A stretch of DNA of 64,000 bases from Microcoleus sp. FACHB-672 (GTDB lineage Bacteria > Cyanobacteriota > Cyanobacteriia > Cyanobacteriales > Oscillatoriaceae): positions 186,001-250,000 of the forward strand of contig NZ_JACJOU010000013.1 of NCBI RefSeq assembly GCF_014695725.1. Direction: 5' to 3'. The translations under genes were made by a program, and so were the position numbers. Positions 56,774 to 64,000 of this stretch are shown here, piece after piece. The notes beneath the pieces are model-generated. The model made no database searches. It saw only the letters and a program-made list of their open reading frames with translations, and was not told the DNA's origin. Numbering within the stretch: position 1 is the stretch's first letter; each line of letters begins with the position of its first letter.

Positions 56774-59700
56774 ATGATCGATCCGCACCGGCAACACGAA
56801 GATATCGCCACACAAAACAATAGCGCTTTGCGGACGCTCAACCGAGCGCTGACCCTTTCAGAAGGGCAATTTTCGTTAATTTTAGCGCGCTGCAACTACG
56901 CAACCCTGCGAGGGCGTATCGTAGAAAAGCTGCGGGAGCAATGTCCCGTTCAAATTCAAGAGCTGTTCTTGCCGGCATCTGTGAAGATGCTCTACGCCAC
57001 CATCCAGACAGAACTGGCTAAAGAACAACCGGAAGCTTTGATGGTATTCGGCTTAGAGTCAGTCAGTGCCATCGATGAAGTCCTCACCTCAACCAATTTA
57101 GTTCGGGATGAATTTCCCCAAAGTTTTCGCTTTCCCCTGGTATTGTGGGTCAATGACGAAGTGCTGCAAAAGCTGATTCGCTTAGCACCCGATTTTGAAA
57201 CCTACGCCACTGCTTTTGAATTTGCCCTCACCGCAGAAGAACTCATCGATTTCATCCGGCAAAACACAGAACGGGTATTTTCTGCGGTTTTGAATGCCGG
57301 TGCCGGCCAATTTTTGCCCAACTCCACCATCCTCAGTTCCCCTTCTTCCTCAGAACTGAAATCAGCCCGCACCGAGTTACAAAAGCGCGGAGTTAAGTTA
57401 GAACCCGCCTTAGAAGCCGGTCTGCAATTTATTTTAGGCCGTGATGACTATGCCAATCACCAAATAGAAGCCGCCCTAGAACACTATCAGCAAAGCTTGA
57501 ACTTCTGGCAGGAACAAGTCAATAACCACCATCCCACACTCACCCAAATCCCGCTTTCCCCTCACCCGACATCGATTAGTTACCACAGCCCTGAGCTTTC
57601 GCTAGATCGACAGTGGCAGGGAGTCGTACTATTTCATATCGGGCTGTGTTATCGCCGACAAGCAGATCGGCATCGCGCGGAAAGCCGGCGCTACTTGCAA
57701 GAAGCGCGTCGCCACCTGGGACAGTGCATCGAGGTTTTTGAACAGGCGGGGCATCAGGACTTAGTCGCTAAATTTATCAACCAGCTAGGCGAAGTGCTGC
57801 GAGATTTAGAAGCCTGGGAAGACTTGGCCGTGCTCGCTCAAAAATCCTTGCAACTGCATCAAACCGGCACGCATCAAGTTCAACTGGCTCAAGATTATGG
57901 GTTTCTTGCAGAAGTCGCCTTGCACCAGTCTAACTGGCAACAGGCCCAGCAATACGCCCAGCAAGCTTTAACCATTCAGGCGGCTGCCCCAGTACAAGTG
58001 GCCCAAGCCGCAGCAACCGGGCCACATCACCGGGGTTTATATCTGTTGCTTTTGGCCCAAGCCCTGGATGAGCTGGGCCAGCATTCTGAAGCCGTTGCTC
58101 GACTCGAAACAGCCCGCCAAGAAAGTCAGCCGCAGTATGATCCGCAACTGTATCTCCAAATCTTGGAAAAGTTGCAAAAGCTGTACTTTCAGCAAAGCCG
58201 GTATTTAGACGCCTTTCATATTAAGCAAGAACAGCGAGCCATAGAAGCACAATATGGTTTCCGCGCCTTTATCGGGGCAGGCCGGCTGCAACCGCAACGG
58301 CACGCGATTAATCCCGCCTTAGAGCCGGTTTCTGCAACTGTTACTGAAGATATTACGGCTTCTGTGCGGCAGAAAGATGTCCAGCGTTTGCTAACCAGAA
58401 TGAGCACAGCCCAGAATAAATTGACCGTTATTCATGGTCAGTCTGGGGTGGGCAAAAGTTCGATTGTCATGGCAGGGTTAGTGCCGGCTTTAAAACAAAC
58501 CAACGTTGGCACTCGTGAAGCCTTGCCGGTGGTGCAGCAAGTCTACACCGACTGGATCGCGGAATTGGGGAAAACTTTAGTTCATGAACTAAAGACGCTG
58601 AAAAACGGTCGTTTTTCCCCAACTTCTAACCCAGCCACACTCAATTCAGCGGCATCGATTCTGGAACAATTACAAAAAAATGGTGAGCGCAATTTATTAA
58701 CAGTTCTCATTTTTGATCAATTTGAAGAATTTTTCTTTGTTTGGAAAGAACAAGCAAAACGACAAGAATTTTTTGAATTTTTGCGAGTTTGTTTGAATAT
58801 TCCCTATGTCAAAGTTATTATTGCCCTACGAGAAGATTACCTACATTATTTATTAGAATGCAGCCGTCTCACTCGACTGGATGCAATTGATAACGATATT
58901 CTTAGCAAAGATATTCTCTATTACTTGGGTAACTTTAATCCAAAAGATGCCACAGAAGTTATTAAAAACTTAACCGATAGAGCGCAGTTTTATTTAGAGC
59001 CGGCTCTGATCCAGGAATTAGTGCGGGATTTGGCAAGTGAAACTGGGGAAGTCCGTCCCATAGAATTGCAAGTGGTTGGGTCGCAACTGCAAGCAGAAAA
59101 TATCACTACCCTCGAAGACTACGAGCAAAAAGGCCCGAAGCAAAAACTGGTAGAGCGATTTTTAGAAGAAGCCATCGAAGATTGTGGCCAAGAAAATGAA
59201 AACGCCGCTAGATTTGTGCTGTATTCCCTTACCGATGAAAATGATACCCGCCCCCTAAAAACTCGCGCTGAATTAGCCGCCGATTTAGCCTCACTTGAAG
59301 AAGCCAGCAAATTAGATTTAGTCTTAGAAATCTTAGTAGAATCGGGGTTAATATTTCGATTAAGAGAAGTGCCGGCAGAGCTTTACCAGCTCGTTCACGA
59401 TTATCTGGTTGCCTTCATCCGCCAGCAGCAAAAATCTGACAGACAGGCGGAATTTGAAGAACTCCAAAAGCAAAATAAACTAAACCAAGATGAAATCGAG
59501 AAATTACGACGAGATAAAGAACTCCTCTCTCAATTAGCAAAAGCAAAAGAGGAAAAAAGTCAAGTGGAAGAGAGACTCAACCGTAATCAGAAATGGCAAC
59601 TTCGAGCGGCTGTAGCCGGCCTTGTATTGCTGGCTGGCATGACTGCAATCGCATTTTACCTAAGGGAATTAGCAGAAAAAGCCCAGACTGAGGCATTGCA

Positions 59701-61723
59701 ATCCGCATCTAAAGCGCTTGTCCTCTCGATTGATAACGATCAGCTAGGCGTCTTGGCAAACAGCGTCAAGATTGGTCAATCTGCTAAGGAGACATCATCC
59801 CTATCAGCAGAAATTAAAAGTCAGATTGCCCAACGACTCAGACAAACAGTTTCTAGAGTCCAAGAAAGCAACCGCTTAGTGGGACACAAAAACAACGTTT
59901 TGAGCGTTAGTTATAGCCCCGACGGCCAAACTATTGCCTCTGCCAGTGCAGACAGCACCATCAACCTCTGGCGGCCCGATGGCAAATTGCTGAGAACCTT
60001 AACCGGCCACGATGGGAATGTTACAAGCATTACCTTTAGCGCGGATGGTCAGACAATTGCCTCTGCCAGCTATGACAATACCATCAGACTTTGGGGTCTT
60101 AAGGATGGCAAATTGCTTAAAACGTTTAAAGGTACAAATAACAAAGGTACAAATAACAAAGTATTTTTTACCAGTATTAGTTTCAGTCCCGATGGCCAAA
60201 TTATTGCCTCCGCCAGTACCGATAAAACGATTAATCTTTGGAATCTCGACGGCAAAGCGCTAAGAACACTCAAGGGACATAAAGACTGGGTAGTAGATGT
60301 CACTTTTAGTCCTGATAGCCAAACCCTTGCCTCTGCCAGTGTGGATGGCACCGTTAAACTGTGGAACAAGGCCGGTAAAGAACTCAAAATTTTAAATAAA
60401 GAGCATACAGGAGGCGTTTACAGAGTTAGCTTTAGCCCCAACGGCCAAACCTTCGCCTCTGCAAGTGCCGATAACACGATTAAACTCTGGCGTATTAGCG
60501 ACGGCACAGTGATCAACACCCTCAAAGGGCACAGTGATGTCGTTTACAGCGTGAGTTTCAGCGGTGACGGCCAAACCCTGGCCTCTGGCAGCGCAGACAA
60601 CACCGTCAAACTCTGGAATATTGATGGCACCGTCTTGAAAACCTTAAGAGGCCATCAAGATGTTATAAGGGCCGTGAGTTTTAGTCCAGACGGCCAAACT
60701 ATTGCTTCTGCCAGCGATGACCAAACCGTTAAACTTTGGAGTCGCGACAGCACCCCTTTAGCCAGAACACTTGTTGGGCATAGTGACTGGGTTTACAGTG
60801 TGAGTTTTAGCCGCGATGGCCAGAGACTCGTCACAGGCAGCTGGGACAACACCGTCAAACTCTGGAACATTGACGGCACCTTAATCAAAAATTTAGATAA
60901 ACATGAAGATGCCGTTAATTCAGTCAGTTTCAGTCCTGACGGTCAGTTTTTTGCTTCTGGGAGTTCAGACAGCACCGTTAAACTCTGGAGCAAAGACGGC
61001 ACTTTAATCAAAAATTTAGATAAACATAAGGATGCAGTCAATAGTGTGACATTCAGCCCCGATGGTGAAATGATCGCCTCTGGGAGTGCAGATAATACGG
61101 TTAAACTTTGGAGCAAAGACGGCAAGGAACTCCAAACGCTTCAGCATAAGGATGCAGTCAATAGTGTGACATTTAGCCCCGATGGTGAAACGATTGCCAC
61201 GGCAAGCGCGGACAAAATGGTTAAACTCTGGAGTAAGGCCGGTAAGGAATTCAAAACGCTCAACTATGAGGCAAGTATTAATAGTGTGGCTTTTAGCCCC
61301 GACGGTGAAATGATTGCCTCTGCGAGTGCAAGTCCAGATAATACCGTTAAGCTTTGGAGCAAAAATGGGGCATTGCTGAAAACCCTCCAGCATGATGCCA
61401 GTGTTAACAGCGTTGCATTTAGCCCCGACGGTGAAACGATTGCCACGGCAAGTGCGGATAAAATGGTTAAACTCTGGCGCACAGACGGGACTTTAATTGC
61501 CACGCTCAACTTAGACGATGTGGTTAATAGTGTGAACTTTAGCCCCGACGGCCAAACCCTTGCCTTAGCCAGCTCCGACAAAACTGTTATTCTATGGCGT
61601 GTGGGCGATCTGGATTTAGACAGTCTAATTGTGCGCGGTTGCGGTTGGCTGAAGGATTACTTGACGAATAATGCCGGCAGTGAAAGCGAAGGTCAGCTTT
61701 GTGATCGGGTAGCACCACGCTAG
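56774..61723 (+). CDS. STAND NTPase with 14 WD40 repeats (membrane-anchored paralogue)
   Basis: 1649 residues, the same plan as the upstream protein: degenerate NTPase-like N-domain (about 20-180; FSLILARCNYATLRGRIV), TPR-like helices, linker YGFRAFIGAGRLQPQ, STAND NTPase (Walker A GQSGVGKSS about 554-562; TVLIFDQFEEFF; RLDAIDNDILSK), coiled coil, then a hydrophobic helix (about 945-964; AAVAGLVLLAGMTAIAFYL) absent from the first protein, 14 WD40 repeats (about 1036-1608) and the tail RGCGWLKDYLTNN. The helix would put NTPase and propellers on opposite sides of the membrane, or it may be a hydrophobic assembly segment. Blade 3 carries a 15-nt tandem duplication coding a KGTNN repeat (60131-60160). 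Confidence 0.92.
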   Translation: MIDPHRQHEDIATQNNSALRTLNRALTLSEGQFSLILARCNYATLRGRIVEKLREQCPVQIQELFLPASVKMLYATIQTELAKEQPEALMVFGLESVSAIDEVLTSTNLVRDEFPQSFRFPLVLWVNDEVLQKLIRLAPDFETYATAFEFALTAEELIDFIRQNTERVFSAVLNAGAGQFLPNSTILSSPSSSELKSARTELQKRGVKLEPALEAGLQFILGRDDYANHQIEAALEHYQQSLNFWQEQVNNHHPTLTQIPLSPHPTSISYHSPELSLDRQWQGVVLFHIGLCYRRQADRHRAESRRYLQEARRHLGQCIEVFEQAGHQDLVAKFINQLGEVLRDLEAWEDLAVLAQKSLQLHQTGTHQVQLAQDYGFLAEVALHQSNWQQAQQYAQQALTIQAAAPVQVAQAAATGPHHRGLYLLLLAQALDELGQHSEAVARLETARQESQPQYDPQLYLQILEKLQKLYFQQSRYLDAFHIKQEQRAIEAQYGFRAFIGAGRLQPQRHAINPALEPVSATVTEDITASVRQKDVQRLLTRMSTAQNKLTVIHGQSGVGKSSIVMAGLVPALKQTNVGTREALPVVQQVYTDWIAELGKTLVHELKTLKNGRFSPTSNPATLNSAASILEQLQKNGERNLLTVLIFDQFEEFFFVWKEQAKRQEFFEFLRVCLNIPYVKVIIALREDYLHYLLECSRLTRLDAIDNDILSKDILYYLGNFNPKDATEVIKNLTDRAQFYLEPALIQELVRDLASETGEVRPIELQVVGSQLQAENITTLEDYEQKGPKQKLVERFLEEAIEDCGQENENAARFVLYSLTDENDTRPLKTRAELAADLASLEEASKLDLVLEILVESGLIFRLREVPAELYQLVHDYLVAFIRQQQKSDRQAEFEELQKQNKLNQDEIEKLRRDKELLSQLAKAKEEKSQVEERLNRNQKWQLRAAVAGLVLLAGMTAIAFYLRELAEKAQTEALQSASKALVLSIDNDQLGVLANSVKIGQSAKETSSLSAEIKSQIAQRLRQTVSRVQESNRLVGHKNNVLSVSYSPDGQTIASASADSTINLWRPDGKLLRTLTGHDGNVTSITFSADGQTIASASYDNTIRLWGLKDGKLLKTFKGTNNKGTNNKVFFTSISFSPDGQIIASASTDKTINLWNLDGKALRTLKGHKDWVVDVTFSPDSQTLASASVDGTVKLWNKAGKELKILNKEHTGGVYRVSFSPNGQTFASASADNTIKLWRISDGTVINTLKGHSDVVYSVSFSGDGQTLASGSADNTVKLWNIDGTVLKTLRGHQDVIRAVSFSPDGQTIASASDDQTVKLWSRDSTPLARTLVGHSDWVYSVSFSRDGQRLVTGSWDNTVKLWNIDGTLIKNLDKHEDAVNSVSFSPDGQFFASGSSDSTVKLWSKDGTLIKNLDKHKDAVNSVTFSPDGEMIASGSADNTVKLWSKDGKELQTLQHKDAVNSVTFSPDGETIATASADKMVKLWSKAGKEFKTLNYEASINSVAFSPDGEMIASASASPDNTVKLWSKNGALLKTLQHDASVNSVAFSPDGETIATASADKMVKLWRTDGTLIATLNLDDVVNSVNFSPDGQTLALASSDKTVILWRVGDLDLDSLIVRGCGWLKDYLTNNAGSESEGQLCDRVAPR

Positions 61724-62135
61724 CTAGTAGTATTCAGAATAACCGAGCCAGATAAAAAGGAAATGAGCGGCTTATTTCAAAGGGTTTGAGTATTTCCTGG
61801 AACTGGCTAAAACCCGTCATAAAAAAGCGAGCGTGGCAAGTTAAGGCAGAGATTCAGGTTAATATCTATTATCTGAGTAATATATTTTAATGAATCAATA
61901 TTTTCCCATAAAAATAATTTTGTATAGGTTTTTTGGAGTCTCTTTTTAACGTTTATAGCGGTTAATATTTTGGGTTATATACAGTTTGCACCCAGACTCT
62001 ACTTCACCCACGCTATAAGCTTGCAATCATATTTCTAAAAAACGTTATAGCCAAGCAATTATAAATTTTAATCTCCTTTAGTAATTATATTAAATTTCAA
62101 GTTGACGGTGTAGTTAAAGACGATGTTGTCTGGTT

Positions 62136-62226
62136 GTTTCAATCCCTGATAAAGATTCAAGTGAATTGCAAGCTGCATCAATCCCCTGTGTTTCAATCCC
62201 TATCAGGGATTCAAGTGAATTGCAAG
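62136..62226. CRISPR. Vestigial CRISPR-like array: two 37-nt repeats, one 17-nt spacer
   Basis: Repeats at 62136-62172 and 62190-62226 share GTTTCAATCCCT at the start and GATTCAAGTGAATTGCAAG at the end, and differ only in the five or so central bases. The second has the palindrome AATCCCT-ATC-AGGGATT; the first has lost the pairing. GTTTCAATCCCT...ATTGCAA(G/C) is the typical frame of cyanobacterial CRISPR repeats. The spacer is only 17 nt, too short to be functional, and no cas gene is in the window. Confidence 0.6.
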
Positions 62227-62389
62227 TGCCGGATATAAGCTTAGACCCGATTTTATCCCCCCTCTCTGGCAAACACCGACCCCTCCGCGCCACCGGCTTA
62301 ACCAAAAAAATCCGATTAAATCTGTTTAAATCTGTAAAAACCTTTCTCGCCTTTCCCAGTCATTCACAAAGAACTTGGCCAGAAGCATA

Positions 62390-62404
62390 GAGTATAGTAT
62401 ACTC
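62390..62404. promoter_or_regulatory. 15-nt perfect dyad GAGTATA-G-TATACTC
   Basis: Lies 150 bp before the coiled-coil protein gene. It could be an operator; the embedded TATACT may also act as a -10 element. No regulator can be named. Confidence 0.35.
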
Positions 62405-62554
62405 AACCGGCACTCATGCTAGATGCCGGCTATCACCGCCCCTACAAGCGGGAAATATCACTCAAAACTTGAGGGAAATCTAGCATGATAGAAAGTGACA
62501 GCCGGGGTTCCGGGAGTTTAAATCTAGCTGACGCGCGTTCTAGCCAGGGGTTCT

Positions 62555-64000
62555 ATGGTGAGTTCTCATCTGGATCGAATTCAAGAACTGATCGCTGATA
62601 TTGACGGAGTGCTGCGGCAGCCGAGTTCGCGCTTGCCGTGGATGGGAGAAACTGCAAAAGACTCGCGTCGGGTTCTAGAGCGAACTCGCAGCTATCTGCT
62701 AGAACTGCGGCAACAAATCGCTGCCAATGACTTCATGGCTCAAACCGCCATCGCACCGCCGGCAACAAACATCCAGCCGGTTCAAAGTTCCCCAACACCA
62801 CAAAGCACCTCCGATCCGGTTTCCATTGAACAGGCACTACAAGCTGTTGTGCAAGACATGATGGGGTTACGCGCTAACCTTATGCAGCCCTTGCAGGCAG
62901 ACGTAGAAGCCTTGCAGCGCGAACGCAACACCCTGCTGAAAGAAATCCGGCAACTGGACGCACAGCGACAGCAGCAGCACACCCTCGCCCAGCAGTCGGC
63001 TTACCAGCAGCAAATCATTTCAGAATTTTTGCAAGTGTTGATGGGGCGTGTACACGAGAGTTTGACTCAGCAAGTCAGCCAGACGCTCAATAATATCGAA
63101 CACCAGCTTTTAAATTATGAATCGGTCGCCGGCTACCAAAACCCTGCCTTAGAAGGAGCGGGTGAACCTGAGCCACGTCCCTACATCCCCGTATGGGACC
63201 CATCCGCCGCATACCGGCAAGTTTCTGCCGCACCCCTTCACCCACGCCAACGCCTAGAGCAAATGCAGGCGCTCCAGCAAAAAAGCGACGAGCTATTAAT
63301 GACGCTTGATTCTACTATCAGTGTCGTCTTTGAAGCCCTGCTGCGGAATGTTCACGGCTATGAAGAGTCTTTGTCCACCGGACTGGAAAAGATGCACAAC
63401 TTGGGGCAGCAGGGTGAAACCATGTTTACTCACTTGGTTAATCACCTGGCGCTAAAGTTAGGACAAGAAGCAGCCGGCTTTTTGCAATCACCAACGCCGG
63501 TAGCGAATCTAGAACCGGCATCGGGCGAAATTCCCTCCCCAACAGCTTCACAAGCGAAATTGCCGGCCAGCGAGGCTAAGAAAAAGCGCGAGCTGTCTCC
63601 ACCACCGGCACAAGCAAAAGCAACTGAAGCACAAGCCCAGACTAAAGCAAAACGACGTAGCGTTGAATCCACCGCAACACCGGCACAGAAAGGGGGCAAA
63701 AGCGGACAAGATCAAAACCCTGCAGGGGGAAGTCAAGGATCGGTTGAGCGGGAAAGCCCAGTAGAGTTAGAGTCGGCAGCCCTCTCTTTTGTAGAACCAG
63801 CGCCCAGCGTCCCAGACAATCAGGCAGTTATCGAAGAATTGCTGATGGATTTGGAAGTGGGATCTGCCAACTCCACCCAGTCACTCGATGCCCTCTTACC
63901 GACAACAGCAATTAATTCTGAAGCTACAGAAACAGAGCAAGAAGATTTTGATGCTTGGGTGGATCTGTTGGGCGCAGAATGGCAACAAGAAACAGCCGCG
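62555..64000 (+). CDS. Coiled-coil protein, 3' end beyond window
   Basis: Open from ATG 62555 (AGGGG 8 nt upstream) to the window edge, 482 codons. Begins MVSSHLDRIQELIADIDGVL with SRLPWMGE, then coiled-coil segments (about 85-165; LQRERNTLLKEIRQLDAQRQ), a conserved-looking patch YIPVWDPSAAYRQ, a second helical block (about 225-310; LMTLDSTISVVFEALLRNVH), and a long Ala/Pro/Lys/Gln-rich disordered stretch (about 310-420) followed by acidic helices (IEELLMDLEV, FDAWVDLLGAEW). No enzyme motif. The build suggests a scaffold or cell-structure protein of cyanobacteria; function unknown. Confidence 0.85.
   Translation, partial: MVSSHLDRIQELIADIDGVLRQPSSRLPWMGETAKDSRRVLERTRSYLLELRQQIAANDFMAQTAIAPPATNIQPVQSSPTPQSTSDPVSIEQALQAVVQDMMGLRANLMQPLQADVEALQRERNTLLKEIRQLDAQRQQQHTLAQQSAYQQQIISEFLQVLMGRVHESLTQQVSQTLNNIEHQLLNYESVAGYQNPALEGAGEPEPRPYIPVWDPSAAYRQVSAAPLHPRQRLEQMQALQQKSDELLMTLDSTISVVFEALLRNVHGYEESLSTGLEKMHNLGQQGETMFTHLVNHLALKLGQEAAGFLQSPTPVANLEPASGEIPSPTASQAKLPASEAKKKRELSPPPAQAKATEAQAQTKAKRRSVESTATPAQKGGKSGQDQNPAGGSQGSVERESPVELESAALSFVEPAPSVPDNQAVIEELLMDLEVGSANSTQSLDALLPTTAINSEATETEQEDFDAWVDLLGAEWQQETAA

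Larger units (their letters stand above)
61724..62554. other. Spacer with vestigial CRISPR-like repeats and a dyad
   Basis: No gene seen. The left half is AT-rich. It contains the repeat pair at 62136-62226 and a perfect dyad at 62390-62404, followed by the upstream region of the coiled-coil protein gene, whose AGGGG site is just before the ATG. Confidence 0.5.

Noticed and set aside
62114-62305. 63-codon minus-strand frame with repeated CNSLES motif
   Set aside because: The repeat comes from translating the two CRISPR-like DNA repeats.

Overview
The window looks like the chromosome of a filamentous, non-heterocystous-type cyanobacterium (order Oscillatoriales or a relative; this placement is inference). 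The evidence is HIP1-like GCGATCGC octamers, heptameric TGCCCCA-type tandem repeats, an NblB-like phycobilisome-degradation protein, a cyanobacterial-type PEP carboxylase, very large multidomain kinases, WD40/STAND NTPases, and an unusually frequent GCCGGC/ACCGGC word in genes and spacers. There are no rRNA or tRNA genes and no intact transposase.

Layout. 1-9.8 kb: truncated type III glutamine synthetase, polyphosphate kinase 2, a dead IS630-type transposase, a ParA-type ATPase overlapping a coiled-coil partner (McdAB-like), a glutathionyl-hydroquinone reductase, a two-domain CheB-type protein and two small proteins. 10-22 kb: a decayed unknown gene, an SLH-domain envelope protein, a giant kinase/AAA/GAF/histidine-kinase protein overlapping a small membrane protein, and PEP carboxylase. 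22-32 kb: a 1849-residue RTX/cadherin/FG-GAP surface protein, bioD, and a Ser/Thr kinase with an extracytoplasmic beta-domain tail. 32-42.8 kb: mostly housekeeping genes (YqeY, prs, alpha/beta hydrolase, 2Fe-2S thioredoxin-like protein, CBS protein, NblB-like protein) ending with a 7TM-histidine kinase-receiver-adenylate cyclase fusion.

43-48.2 kb is an export cluster. A MarR/GbsR-type regulator with its own palindromic operator over the promoter is followed by a MacA/DevB-like adaptor, a MacB/FtsX-like permease and an ABC ATPase. A secreted SH3-like protein is encoded on the opposite strand between permease and ATPase.

48.2-61.7 kb is the most interesting region. A structured leader precedes a P-loop ATPase gene whose stop overlaps by 4 nt the start of a 1588-residue STAND NTPase with 14 WD40 repeats. 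A second, 1649-residue paralogue with the same architecture plus a transmembrane segment lies 1.9 kb downstream. The gap holds a hairpin-rich non-coding stretch and a small secreted protein. I read the set as an NLR-like sensing or conflict module; its function cannot be proved from sequence. The window ends with a vestigial two-copy CRISPR-like repeat and a coiled-coil protein gene that runs off the edge.
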